A program made the position numbers and the translations under genes. The notes under the pieces were generated by a model. That model did not search any database. It saw nothing but the letters and a program-made list of their open reading frames with translations, and was not told the DNA's origin. From Metellina segmentata (lineage: Eukaryota; Arthropoda; Arachnida; Araneae; Tetragnathidae), in NCBI GenBank assembly GCA_947359465.1, contig OX375872.1:7944137-8008136 (forward strand): 64,000 bases of DNA, given 5' to 3'. Positions 44,733-54,880 of this stretch are shown here, piece by piece (the first letter of the stretch is position 1; every line of letters begins with the position of its first letter).

Positions 44733-46279
44733 TCTATATTAAAAAAATGTTACCGCCGCCGCCGCAGGATTGAAAACTGTGTTGTTTAGCTCGATTCTTA
44801 GACGGTTTCCCGAGAAAGTACTGATCGGAAAAAAACAAAATTAACATGGTTTGTTCTTCATCGTATTCACTGGACAATTATTAAGATTTCTTTTCCGATG
44901 CGGCTATTAGTTTAGGGTCTATTAAGTGTCAAAATTGAAGAAGCGAAATTTCTTCCGCGAGTGAGCAAAACACATTCAAATTTTCAGTCTTCAGCCGTGA
45001 GTTTTTTTTAAGAGTACCTCTCAACGTAAATTTTTGCAGCTCGTCGAGTTTTTTTTAAAAATTTCAATTTGGTTCTTGATAATATTTTTTTGAAATTCGG
45101 GAAAAATCGGGACATTTTTGTTACTTTTTTTTTAAACTGCCGTATCTATATCTTATTACTATTAGTTATTAATTTTTAAAATATCGCAGTATACCTCAGA
45201 ATGTACTCTTTCTTACGGTACTATTATTTTTAAAATAGGTTAATAATTAAATTGGATGCGATCAAAAGTTGGTCATACAAAATTCGGAATCTTTGGATAT
45301 TTTCGCTACTTTCTGCTAAAATCGTTATATCTACAGCAAAAAACATTATTTTTTAAATTTGAAAACATCACTGAATACATTAGATTACACTCTTTCTTAT
45401 GGTACAATTATTTTTCAAATTGGTTAATAAATAAAATCGATGCAATTAAAAGTGTTTCATACAATTTTCGGAACTTTCAGATCGTATTTTCCGATACCAA
45501 ACTAAAACTGTCATATCTATATCGTTTTTCTATTAGTTTCTAATTTTGAAAATATCGCACTATACCTCAGACTATACTCTTTCTTACGGTACAATTATTT
45601 TTAAAATTGGTTCATAAATAAATTCGATGCAATCAAAAGTTGGTGACACAAATTTCGTATTTTTTATTTCGCGGAGCAAATTTGCGGAGCTGATGAGGGT
45701 TGTATTTCTTACTATCGGGTTTGCCAGATATCAAATTTATTGTAGCAACAATTGCCATTGAAACGATTCCTTTTTATTTGGCGAGGTAAAAGGCTCGCTT
45801 TTTTCTCTCTGTTCTCAGACGGTTTAACGACAAAGTACAAAGTACAGATCGTAAAGTTTGGAGATTAACATCGTTTACTTAAAATTGTACAGGGAACAAG
45901 ATGCAGAAGATTTGTTACTGATGCGGCTATTAGTTTAGGGTGCATTAAGTGTTAAAGTAAAAAAAAGTGAAATCACTTGCCGAAGAGGTATTGGTTTGCG
46001 AAGCAAACCAAACGGGATTGCGTAGCAATTTCCGGGGGGTCGGCGAGCTGAAGCGAGCAGGTTGCGAAGCCCTCGCTGTGACGTCATGGACCGGAAAGTG
46101 AAATTAGGATAATACGAATTATTCAGATAGTTTCACTCTGCGAAAGGAATGTTGGTTTGCGAAGCAAACCAAATGGCATATGTAAAAGAAGTGTTGGTTT
46201 GCGAAGCAAACCAAATGGGATTGCGTAGCAATTCCCGGGTGTTGGCGAACGTAAGCGAGCCGGGGGCGGAGCCCCCTAG
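44733..46279 (+). mobile_element. Non-autonomous Helitron, copy 2
   Basis: The 3' end is CGGGGGCGGAGCCCCCTAG followed by T, a GC hairpin directly before the canonical CTAG. Upstream lie GGTTTGCGAAGCAAACC (three times), GATTGCGTAGCAAT and GGCGAACGTAAGCGAGC. The 5' end at TC (44733) is set by where similarity with copy 1 starts. Around 44925 the sequence GGGTCTATTAAGTGTCAAAA gives the empty site for the piggyBac insertion of copy 1. A second, diverged version of the 5' part begins at about 45770 and reaches GATGCGGCTATTAGTTTAGG again, so this copy is internally duplicated. It holds no recognisable coding sequence. Confidence 0.72.
45080..45660. repeat. Three tandem units of about 185 bp inside Helitron copy 2
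   Basis: ACTCTTTCTTA(C/T)GGTAC(A/T)ATTA, followed by a TTAATAAATAAA-type link, a GATGCAATCAAAAG block and TACAAAATTCGGAA, recurs at about 45208, 45390 and 45570. Copy 1 carries only one such unit (about 9940-10000). Confidence 0.75.
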
Positions 46280-46317
46280 TAATATAAAAAACACGACCCT
46301 ATAATAATGGACCGGAC

Positions 46318-46800
46318 TGCAAAATGTTATGGTATCCGGGTAACCCTTCTGTGCATACTTTCAACAAGGTTTTGATACACAGCTATGGATATTTGTGTCC
46401 ATTCCTGCTGCAAGAATGTCGCCAGCTCAACTGTAGATTTCGGACGTGGTTCCCTAGTCCGTAAGAGCCGCTCTAACTTGTCCCACAAATGTTCTATGGG
46501 GTTTAGGTCGGGACTCTGAGCAGGCCAGGGAAGACGTTTTACATCCATATCTTGATACCACTGCTTGACAGAGGCTGCAACGTGATATGGAGCGTTGTCG
46601 TCCTGGAAGTAACATTCGTCCATTCCATAAAATTGCCATATCGTAGGAAAAACCTGATTGTCTAAAATGTTCATGTAGGCGTCGGCGTTTAATTGACCAG
46701 GAACAACATGCAAAAGTCCCAGGCCATACCACGAAAAACATCCCCAAACAAATAGTCGGATTTTATTCAAATCCGCTGGTGTATATAATGTTTCATTTTT
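46318..46800 (-). pseudogene. Tc1-type transposase, C-terminal half
   Basis: The minus-strand frame reads VWGCFSWYGLGLLHVVPGQL, then LNADAYMNILDNQVFPTIW, CYFQDDNAPYHVAASVKQW, WPAQSPDLNPIEHLWDKLE and a C-terminal ISIAVYQNLVESMHRRV. The second catalytic Asp (in QDDNAP) and the Glu (in NPIEHLW) of the DDE triad are present. The N-terminal half with the DNA-binding domains and the first Asp is missing, so it is a fragment. Some transposase-like sequence extends a few codons upstream of the first Met (TPADLNK). Its right end lies 40 bp from the Helitron 3' end. Confidence 0.85.
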
Positions 46801-47204
46801 TGTTTATACAGCTCTGAGATAAATACTTCGATATAAGGGAAAAGCAGTACATTTTGCCTGTTGAGACAAAATATAAAATATGTTCTTGCGTTATGGTAAG
46901 CAAAACAATAAATCATAAATCCCCATAAACAAAGAGGCCGTCCCAAGATATTCTGAAAGACACGGTTTCATAACAAACAAGAATACAATTCAGCATTTAC
47001 TAAAAATTAATATAATTAATCATGAAAAAGGCAACATGTCAGACGTTCTCTACTTCCATTTAGCCTAAAGAAAAGTGAATATCTAATAAGACTTAGTGCT
47101 TTACGTTAAGGATTGATTCTACTTGTCAGTTCTAACGACTCTGGTAAAATGTATTACTTTCAGTCTGGAAAACAACAAATTTTATGAGTTAAATTTTAAT
47201 TTGG
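46801..47204. other. No gene recognised
   Basis: AT-rich unique DNA between two transposon remnants. Confidence 0.4.
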
Positions 47205-47365
47205 AGAGTGGGGATGCCAGCTGAGTTGTTGAACTCGTCATATGACCGTGACTCAAAATAACGTGATGTTGTTCTTGCCTTTTTTTCCTTTGGGATTGAT
47301 CGCGGACAGTCGTCAATAAACGGTTTTTTCCCCCAGCGCGACGTTAATTAACTACGTGCCTACCG
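47205..47365 (+). repeat. SINE-1 3' half
   Basis: GGAGAGTGGGGATGCCAGCT, CATATGACCGTGACTCAAAA, TTTGGGATTGATCGCGGACA, and the tail GCGACGTTAATTAACTACG. It lies 60 bp from a Tc1 element. Confidence 0.75.
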
Positions 47366-48009
47366 TTAATTTTCATATTTGGACCTTTGAATTCTTATAG
47401 ATTAAAGAGAATTGAGCATCCAATATACACTGAAGAGACAAAACTTTATGACCACCTACTCAATAACGCGTCCTTTGGCCTGCAAAACAGCTGTAACTCA
47501 TCTGGGCATAGATGCCACAAGTTTTTGGTACATGACTGGAGACAGGTTGTAGCAAATGTCTAAGAAGCGGTCACGCAAAGTCGAGATATTCGGACATGGT
47601 GTTTAAGCTCTGAGCTGTCGCTCCATGACACCTCAAATGTGCGCTATCGGATTAAGATACAGAGAGTTAGGTGGCAAGGACATTAAGTGTAATTCATCAG
47701 TATGCTCCTCGAACCACTTCAACACAATCCGAGCTTTGTGACATGGAGCGTTGTCCTGCTGGAAGATTCCATTTTCAGTTGGGAAGACAAACGCCATGTA
47801 ATGGTGGCTTCACACCAACGGCGACAGGACAAAATACAAGTCTCTTCGCTATTGCGCATGCGTATTACAAACATATTCTGTTTCTCCCGGTTTGTTTCTG
47901 TCGCTGCGCTTTCAAGTCTTGGAGGAAATTCAACTTTGGCTGTCGGCACGGCGACAGAGACAAATCAGAATAAAGCCTAATCCGATTTCGGTTGATGTTT
48001 TTTACCCAG

Positions 48010-48770
48010 CAAGCTAAAAATGAATATTGAAATCCCATGGGCTCAGGAAGCTAAATACCTAGGTATTATCTTAGACAGAAGACTCACATGGAATCAACAA
48101 CACAAAAAACGTTATCCATAAATTCCGAGACGTAAAACGTAAACTTTTCCACCTAATTGTTCTGAATTCGCTAATGACTATTGAAAACAAAATACTCGTG
48201 TACCTATGTTATCTCAGACCAGTAATAGTCAATTTGGGGCAAGTCAAATTTGGGGATCTACTAATTACAAAAATATAAATTAACTTGAAATCTTTCAAAT
48301 TTCTACACTCCGAACCATCGCCAAAGCAAGATGGTTCTAACGAAACACCGAAATTATAAGACACGATCTTAGAATTAACTTCCTTATTACTCATATTGCT
48401 AAACTTTTGAAAAAATTCTACCAAAAATTGTACAATATCGATAATGTCTCCATTCATCAGATCCCCAGGATGAAAATCTTCATGAAAATCGTTGTAAACC
48501 ACGATACTTAATGCAGATAGCTGATTAAAATCTAACCCCTCTTTGAAGAGACATTATAAAGTCGCTCTCAGCACTATTTTTTCCTTGCTGAAAACCAACT
48601 CCTTTTTAAATATTCAACTTATATCAGCAATAAGCTAGGATAGTCAGCACAGCAACTTCCCAAATATGTCTCATTATTTTTAAGCATCTCCGGTCGCGGT
48701 CAGTACTTCGGAGGGTGACCACGCAAGCTCCCGCGACCTGCAATCTGTTTACTGATGCAATAGTATTTTT
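48010..48770 (+). pseudogene. Non-LTR retrotransposon RT fragment with 3' tail
   Basis: IPWAQEAKYLGIILDRRLTW is the conserved block near the C-terminal end of the reverse transcriptase domain (KYLGVILD-type) of Jockey/CR1-like LINEs. Further frames with frameshifts give a reverse-transcriptase tail, AKLLKKFYQKLYNIDNVSI, as seen in Jockey-like ORF2. The non-coding tail holds a 5S rRNA-like stretch at 48693-48745. It lies wholly within the Harbinger-like element, so it either inserted there or was captured before that element moved. Confidence 0.7.
48693..48745 (+). repeat. 5S rRNA-like stretch in the LINE tail
   Basis: CGCGGTCAGTACTTCGGAGG then GTGACCACGC resembles the 3' half of 5S rRNA (CGCGGTTAGTACTTAGATGG then GGGACCGC in insects as I recall it). 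It is followed by GCTCCCGCGACC, which can pair back with GGTCGCGG. It is short and could be chance or a remnant of a 5S-derived SINE tail. Confidence 0.45.
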
Positions 48771-49940
48771 TAAACCTTAATTACCACTTCTTAGCCACTT
48801 ATTTTTTTCCAAACAACTTATTTTTTTCTTACTATTTTTTAAATTCTGGGCATTCTGTTTTAGAATTAAGTCACTCCACCAAAATTGTTCTACCGGAGAT
48901 TAAGGCCGCTACACACGTCCAACCAGAATAAAGGAGTTTTATTAAAGGTGGAGATGCGATCTGTCAACCATCTTGCATAATCAGAAATAAATGCATTGCT
49001 TTCGAAAAAGAAGATTATGCGCATGCGCAAATAAATTGCTGTCGCTGTCGGTGTGAAGGCTTTTTTAACAACAACAGAGACAAAATGCCGCCTGTCTCTG
49101 TTGCTGTCGCCGATGGTGTGGAGCCACCATAAGGGTGCAACTGATCCGCAATGATGTTCAGATAGTTCACAGCTTTCATGGCCTGTTTTACTATTACCAC
49201 GGTCCCAGAGTCGCCCATGAGAACGACCCCAAAGCATAATACCGCCACCACCAGCCTATGTATGACCTGCTGTACAAGAGGGGAGCAACTGTTCGCCTGG
49301 CAAACGGCGTACGCTGACACGACCATCGACGTGATGAATGAGAAATCGGGATTCATCTGACCAGGCAACTCTCTTCCACTCATGCATGGTCCAGTCTCGA
49401 TGTTCCCGGGCCCATTGTAGGCGTAGTTGACGACGACGCTTGGTCAACAGAGGCACACGAGTGGGACGTCTGCTGCACAGTGCCATATCCAACAAGTCCC
49501 ATATCCACTGAACAGTGTGTTCCGAAACACGCTTGGACCTGCATTGTATTGGGCTGTCAGCTGAGCCACTGTCTCGTTCTGATTTTGCTTGACCAAGCGG
49601 GACAGTCTCCGACGTCCTTTTTCTTTGATGACGCGTGGACGACCAACACCTTGGCGTCTACTGCTGGTGTCACCGTCATTTATCTACTTTGCATGAACAC
49701 AAACAACGGCAGATCGTGAACAACCTAACAGTCGTGCAGTTTTGGTGATACTCGTTCCGAGTCTTCGGGCCATTACGATCTGCCCTCTATCAAATTTGCT
49801 TAGATCAGCAGCCTTTCTCATCACTCGCAAAAGTAAGTGCAAGAATGATGACTTACCTTCTCCAGCAACAGTTAAATACCCTTCTCACTTAATCACGTAC
49901 CCTCCACGTCATCCAGACGAGTTCATTGAAAAATGTGGGA

Positions 49941-50283
49941 AAATGTATTGTAATGTAGAAATGTAATCTATGTCATTTTTATTTCTCGACACGTAGAAAT
50001 CCTTTTCTATATCTCGCCACGTAGAAAATCAATAGAGGAAAATAAATTGAACTCTGAAAGTATTGAAATTTAAGTCATTAACAAAAATAGCTTGCTCAAA
50101 TAAGAAAGATTTTATCAATTGATAAAATGTTCTCATACCGCGTTGAGAGTAATTTCACGGGACCGTCAAAGGGTTGGTATTATCCGATTTTAGAAAAAGC
50201 ATTGTTTCAACAGTCAAATCAAATACTAAAGCATTTACATTACTTACTGTACAATTTTTTTCTGATAAATTGTATTCTTCTTC
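49941..50283. other. No gene recognised
   Basis: AT-rich DNA between Tc1 fragments. Confidence 0.4.
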
Positions 50284-50435
50284 ACAAAGATTATACACAT
50301 ATGATTCTTGATTATAAGTATGATTCTTGATTATACATATGATTCTTGATTATACGTATAATTCTTGATTATGCAGATAACTCTTAGTTAACAGATAATT
50401 CTTAATTAACAGATAATTCTTGATTTAACAGATAT
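50284..50435. repeat. Short tandem repeat, 19-22-bp unit, about seven copies
   Basis: ATGATTCTTGATTATA, followed by a CATATG- or AGTATG-type link, drifts into AGATAATTCTTAATTAAC at the right end. It is a gradient of divergence within one minisatellite. Confidence 0.8.
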
Positions 50436-50747
50436 ATCCTTATAATTCAATTTTGGTCTTGAGATAGTTCTGTTGTCGATTTTTCTGTTTTGTTATTTTC
50501 GTGACATTCTTTAAGATAAATTTTGATGCAGTCAACGCTGTTTAATTGAGGAGATAAATTTTATGATTAACAAAAAGCTATGAACAATTTCTAAGCCAGT
50601 AGTAGCTTCTTAGGAAGAAGGCACGCTTATTCCTACGTCTTCTTTGGAATCTTTATTTAATCTTTCTTCTTCACTCAATCCTACAAATACATCTTCAATT
50701 TCGGAGTAACTTAATGTTTCTGATAAAGCGATTGAAAAATGATTATC

Positions 50748-50926
50748 AAATTCGCTTAGATCAGCAGCCTTTTCCATCACTCGCAAAAGTAAGTGCAAGA
50801 ATGATTACTTACCTTCTCCAGCAGCAGTTAAATACAATTCTCACTGAATTATGTGCCCTCCACGTCATCCAGACGAGTTCATTGAAAAATGTGGGGATGG
50901 TCATAATGTTTTGGCTCGTCAGTGTA
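50748..50926 (-). mobile_element. 5' end fragment of a second Tc1 element
   Basis: The stretch is about 90% identical by eye to 49790-49940 (GCTTAGATCAGCAGCC, CACTCGCAAAAGTAAGTGCA, CCACGTCATCCAGACGAG). It goes further, to the inverted repeat ending GGCTCGTCAGTGTA at 50926. It encodes only the first residues of the transposase (MEKAADLSEFD) and then diverges, so it is a separate truncated copy. Confidence 0.8.
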
Positions 50927-51029
50927 CATTCTAAGACTAAAAACAGTTGCACCTGGAAGGAGTAGATCGGTATAAATAAAAATTTGGAGGAGTGGTATAT
51001 CTCTGCGTTGGAGATGTAAACATCCCATT

Positions 51030-51375
51030 TTCAGAATCGTTTGAGCATGTGCAAGTTTCGTGGTTTGTTGTTCACCGTCACAAGTACAGACCTGGAGTCA
51101 TGGTGTGATGCCAAATCACCTTGGGCATTCGTTACGGGCTCATTGACAGGCCAGCGTTATGTACAAGAAATTTTACAGCCAGTTACGCTCCTATTCCTGA
51201 ACTTCCAGGTTCACCCGCTTGTTCTATCGCTTGTCTACGACAACGATATCTTACCATGTCCGGCATACTGTCCCCGATCGAGAATGTAAGGGATGCCATT
51301 GGACGAGATGTCACTACTCCACCCGTACCGCGTAATGCTGCATTAGGAATAATGGCGGTAATACAACATACTAAA
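51030..51375 (+). pseudogene. Third Tc1-type transposase fragment
   Basis: Frameshifted pieces read SPWAFVTGSLTGQRYVQEIL, which corresponds to the segment between the first and second catalytic Asp in one Tc1 group. After a deletion, ILSPIENVRDAIGRDV covers the third catalytic position (SPIENV, the Glu intact). The QDN block with the second Asp is missing. It differs in sequence from the other Tc1 copies here, so it is a separate family. Confidence 0.7.
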
Positions 51376-51879
51376 TGAAACTAAAGTTAGCATATTTCAG
51401 TCTCAAATTTGAATCATTTACTCATACATAAACTCTTCACCAACCTTGTAAATTTCTTTGTCTTGGAGTGTATTTCATTCTTGTCCAAACTGGATTGGTC
51501 AGTCCTGAATTTGACTTCCGTTATTTTTTAGACTTCCGAACCTTAAGTCTCGGGTTACTATTTCATAGCGAGGAAGAGTGGTTGATAGGGCCATATTTGG
51601 CACAATACATGATTTGACATTAAAATCGGAATCTTTTAGTGCGAAGTTTTATTTTCAAACTCCACTTTCGTTTGTCATTTCTCATTTCAATGGGAAAAAT
51701 TAAGATTAAGCTAATCATTAATTATCTCATTTAAATTTTATTTCTATAAAGCATGTTATTTGAACAGTGATATCTCAAGTTCTGATGTGTTCAGAAAGAC
51801 CAATTTTTGTGTTACTAAATATTCCTAATAGTCTTCTTCACGTTTGCTAGAGATTTATTTCTTAATTTTTCACCTCGGA
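51376..51879. other. No gene recognised
   Basis: AT-rich unique DNA. Confidence 0.4.
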
Positions 51880-52260
51880 AGTATCAAAATTATTTTTAGG
51901 ACATCTAAAAATTAAAATTCATTTCTTGACTAACAATTGACTAAGGGTCCAAACATCCACTGTATTATACAGATACAAGAATAATATTTTAATTGATCCA
52001 TTCAGTGTTGAGTTATCACTGTTTGAATAAAGCATCCTATTGCAAACACAATTCTTCCGAAATTGACTTTAAAATTGGGAAACATGTTTGGTACATGTTG
52101 CTAATACCAAATGAAAACCCTTGTAACTAGAAAAATATTTTGAATATTTACTAGACCTTGGCATATCGTTTGAAAGTTAAGGAGTTTGAAAATATTTTGA
52201 AGCAATAAAAATATCGACATTATCGTCGATTTTCGTAACTTGTTGTGTATAAACATACAC
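51880..52260 (+). repeat. Dispersed repeat of about 390 bp, plus-strand copy
   Basis: Its order of landmarks (CATCCACTGTATTATACA, AGCATCCTATTGCAAACA, TTCTTCCGAAATTGAC, TTTTGAAGCAATAAAAATA) mirrors the minus-strand copy at 35790-36180. Confidence 0.65.
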
Positions 52261-52489
52261 CCCAGATCAAGGTCGTTTTGTGTTACCTTTGGTTACCATG
52301 CTATGAATTCTAAAAAAGTTCTGCAGATCCATTCAAGTGATATCTCGTTTGATCTATGTACACGAATGACAATGAAATGGTTGTCCACTCAAATATTTAC
52401 GAAATCCTAACATTGAATAGCATTAAGAAAATATTTCAACCTTGTTTGGGATATTCCATTTGAAATAATGTATTTGATTGGTTGTTTTT

Positions 52490-52690
52490 GGTTTTTATGG
52501 CGGCCCTATGGCCAAACTGTGCTCCAAACACAGTGAGGGAGGAAGAAACCGAAATGTAGGCGAGAGTAAAAATGAAAGATCACTCGGGGTTGCGATGCCC
52601 ATAACGATGTGCCCTTGAGGGCGTTTGACTGATAGAATGCGTTCAGTCAACGCAGAGAAATAATTTCATTCGGAGTGATGAAGAGTAAGT
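52490..52690. other. GC-richer block, no gene recognised
   Basis: It contains ATGGCGGCCCTATGGCC and several short inverted motifs in an AT-rich setting, with no repeat partner. Candidate for a conserved element; unproven. Confidence 0.25.
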
Positions 52691-52814
52691 CCTTAAAACT
52701 ACTACATTCCATACTAGCTGACATCGAAATAAAGGTGATTTGATTGCATGCTATTTGTTTTGGATTTCATGCATTTTGAGTGAGTGATTTGGAGAGTTTA
52801 TAAAGCAACACTTT

Positions 52815-53044
52815 CTAGGACTGGTGGTTGTCTTGACGAGGGATCTCGTCAGTACCAAAACTCATCAGATCTGGATGAACGAGATAGCATTACAAGAAAA
52901 CAGCTCACGTCTTGATTTTACCACAAAAAAATCAGCTACTGTCATTAACAAAGTGGGTCAGATGTTTATGGACATCACGTCATTTGAAAAATTGATAAGA
53001 TGTTGGTGGACGAGATATCTCGTCGAAACAACTTGGAGGATTAA
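52815..53044 (+). mobile_element. Palindrome-bearing MITE, copy 3
   Basis: It starts CTGGTGGTTGTCTTGACGAG and ends CAACTTGGAGGATTAA. GACGAGGGATCTCGTC lies at the left, and the perfect palindrome GACGAGATATCTCGTC at about 53009-53024, where copies 1 and 2 have a decayed version. Together the copies suggest that the original element had the palindrome near both ends. The 77-residue frame over it is a by-product. Confidence 0.6.
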
Positions 53045-53672
53045 CAAACTGAAATGAATCGAGCTTAAAAATGATTTTTAGCTTTATACTTATAACATCG
53101 GTTCTTCATTTTCACTATGTCGAGTAAATATGAAATAAAAATTTGCTTTAGTCTCCACTTAACGAGATTAACTCATCCTTCGCAACAGAGATGAAAAAAT
53201 GTTTCATTTCGAACTTTCATTCAAAAGTAATTAATCACTCCATTCAACATCAAAGTGAAATGTCTTTGAACCGATTAAAATCTTAAAAATATATTTCATT
53301 TCGACTCGTTTAGTCTCAGCTGCAGAGTGTTAGGGATGTACCTAGTGTAAACTAGAGATAAGATCTGGGTGGCGCGCAAATAAGGACGGTTTGTTTGAAA
53401 TGGATGATCTGAGGGAGAACGATGTCGGGTTAAGATGAATCGTCGCAGGTCTGGGAAGAAAGATGCTTGTGTCTGCTAATTAAGTGTCCTGAATAGACTC
53501 AATCCTTAACATTCTTTTTTAACTAAGATATAAATCTCGCCAATTAAAGCCCTCCGCAGGGTATTTTTTCACGCATCTGTTGCTCAGAATATCGCAGGGT
53601 ACTTTTTTTCGGTTGCTAAAATCAAGTACCCTTAAAACACCAGTACATTAGTCTGTAGCAAACGTGGCAGTA
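53045..53672. other. No gene recognised
   Basis: Unique DNA, GC-richer at about 53330-53490. No coding frame or repeat was identified. Confidence 0.35.
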
Positions 53673-53945
53673 TTTCAAATTCATTTACAATCACTCGAAA
53701 CAGAAGAATGAATGAATCTGTCTCTGCACTTCTCTTTCCACAGGAACAGTTGGTTTGAATGGGTTTGACGCCACTCTTAACTATCGTGGAATTTTGTTTC
53801 GACCCTCCAGTTGGTGATGATATCTCTCGGCACTGGAAAAAAACTGCAATTAAGAAGAACTACTTCACATTCATTTGCAATCACTCGAAACAGAAAGATT
53901 AATTGAATCTGTTTATGTTCTCTCTTTTCCCCTGATAATGTTGGC
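53673..53945. repeat. Direct repeat of about 75 bp, spaced 185 bp
   Basis: ATTCATTTACAATCACTCGA and ATTCATTTGCAATCACTCGA each precede AACAGAA, a GAATCTGT block and a TTCTCT block. The sequence between the two copies is unrelated. Confidence 0.65.
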
Positions 53946-54184
53946 CTATTTGTCATGAAATATAATTTTGTGTATTTCTTGGTAAAAGCAATGTCTCACT
54001 TGATGTTAGTATATACTATAAACATTAGAAAAAAATGGTGTTGCTTTTTTTTCTTAACATTCTCATAGTCTTAAATCCAAGACAGCCGCCGTGACTTTTC
54101 ATACGTGTAAACATTTACAGCTCAGCTTTTGAGTATGCATTAATTTTCTTAATCTTATGCCTACATAAGCCTTAGACTTGTAGG

Positions 54185-54285
54185 CATTGTGTGCAGGTAC
54201 TGAAATGACATGATGACAGATCCTTGCCAGGAATAGAACCCTGGACCTCGGTAATCCAATCAACTGATATGGCTCAGGTATTTAG
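54185..54285 (-). repeat. tRNA-like SINE fragment, third type
   Basis: On the minus strand GAGCCATATCAGTTGATTGG precedes CCAGGGTTCTATTCCTGG, a T-arm-like hairpin with a box-B-like core. It does not match the other SINE families here. A true tRNA gene is unlikely, because no acceptor stem pairs around it. Confidence 0.45.
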
Positions 54286-54344
54286 ATAGGATTGCACTTG
54301 TCAGTTTGGATTGTATGTATACTACACATACACTCACATATCTA

Positions 54345-54880
54345 CTATATTGGGTTATTTAAGATAAATACGAACGAAGCAGTACAAAAACATAAGAAAA
54401 TTTTATTGAATCACATAAGCCCCATTTGGTTCTATGACTTTTTGCCATCTTTCTGGCATCTGGAAAATTCCTTTAAAAAAATCATTAGGCTTATTTGTAA
54501 ATAAGTTTTCGAGATGCTGTTTGGCAGTCTCTGCTGTGTTTAAAGTATGGAGTACCCATACATCGTAGCGGCTTACATATCCAATCTTCTTCAGATGATC
54601 ATGAACTGTACTTTTTGGAATATTTAGACTTTGATAGTTCCTGAACTGTGTAACTTGGATTTTCAACTAGAAACGTCTTTTAATAGGTCCTCATTTACAG
54701 AGGACAGTCGTCCAGAAAGGGCATCATCTTCGAGACTGAAATTTCCGAGCTTAAATTTTACAAACCACCTTCGAACTGTGGCCTCCGAAACAGCACTATG
54801 TCCATATACAGTACACATTTTACGAGCGGTCTGACTAGCACTTTTCCTTTCTTAAAATAAAAGAGCATAATATGACGAAA
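54345..54880 (-). mobile_element. Internally deleted mariner element
   Basis: The minus strand encodes a mariner transposase N-terminus and C-terminus with no catalytic core. The left edge, CTATATTGGGTTATTTAAG at about 54345, may be the 3' inverted repeat. A matching repeat was not found on the right, so that edge is approximate. Confidence 0.7.
54403..54875 (-). pseudogene. mariner transposase remnant, N- and C-termini only
   Basis: Reading leftwards from 54875: a degraded GKSASQTARKMCTVYGHSAV, then TVRRWFVKFKLGNFSLEDD and SGRLSSVNEDLLKDV. These form the first DNA-binding domain and linker of mariner (DD34D) transposases. ENPSYTVQELSK and, after a frameshift, LNIPKSTVHDHLKKIGYVSR give the second helix-turn-helix. 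It then jumps to HLENLFTNKPNDFFK and FQMPERWQKVIEPNGAYVIQ, the family's C-terminus. The residues carrying the three catalytic aspartates are absent, and at least one stop and one frameshift break the rest. Confidence 0.82.

Larger units (their letters stand above)
47802..49129. mobile_element. Non-autonomous PIF/Harbinger-like element, TAA target duplication
   Basis: TAA stands at 47799-47801 and at 49130-49132. The ends are inverted repeats: TGGTGGCTTCACACCAACGG on the left, and TGGTGGCTCCACACCATCGG as the reverse complement of the right, followed on both by CGACAG. A 3-bp TWA duplication is the mark of the PIF/Harbinger superfamily. Subterminal CACACC and GCGACAG motifs recur. The interior holds a LINE fragment but no Harbinger transposase, so it would need one in trans. 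Confidence 0.75.
47460..49825 (-). pseudogene. Tc1-type transposase, interrupted and frameshifted
   Basis: From 49825 leftwards the frame reads [20 protein letters not shown], then a helix-turn-helix-like [18 protein letters not shown], then after frameshifts and a stop RLRLQWAREHRDWTMHEWKR and VAWSDESRF (first catalytic Asp). GGGGIMLWG and YLNIIADQLHP follow up to the insertion. Left of the insertion it resumes with VFPTENGIFQQDNAPCHKAR (second Asp) and PPNSLYLNPIAHL. There the expected Glu of NPIEH is changed to Ala (NPIAH), so the catalytic triad is broken as well. It is a dead copy; the peptides match the Tc1 family common in arthropods and fish. Confidence 0.82.
47426..49940 (-). mobile_element. 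Tc1-type element, minus strand, split by a Harbinger-like insertion
   Basis: The 3' inverted repeat TACACTGAAGAGACAAAAC begins at 47426, next to a TA at 47424-47425. Its 5' inverted repeat is lost: similarity stops at about 49940. The equivalent 5' end with its repeat survives in a separate fragment at 50748-50926, which reads TACACTGACGAGCCAAAAC on the minus strand. Transposase sequence flanks a 1328-bp insertion at 47802-49129. Joining the flanks across one TAA target copy restores continuous transposase sequence, which proves the order of events. Confidence 0.85.

Noticed and set aside
47426..50926. Both Tc1 inverted repeats (47426 and 50926) as ends of one element
   Set aside because: The 5' transposase region occurs twice (49790-49940 and 50748-50926), so the right repeat belongs to a second, truncated copy. 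The TA at its outer side is also missing.
54225..54285. tRNA gene on the minus strand
   Set aside because: Only a T-arm-like hairpin is clear; no acceptor stem or good anticodon arm, so a SINE head is more likely.
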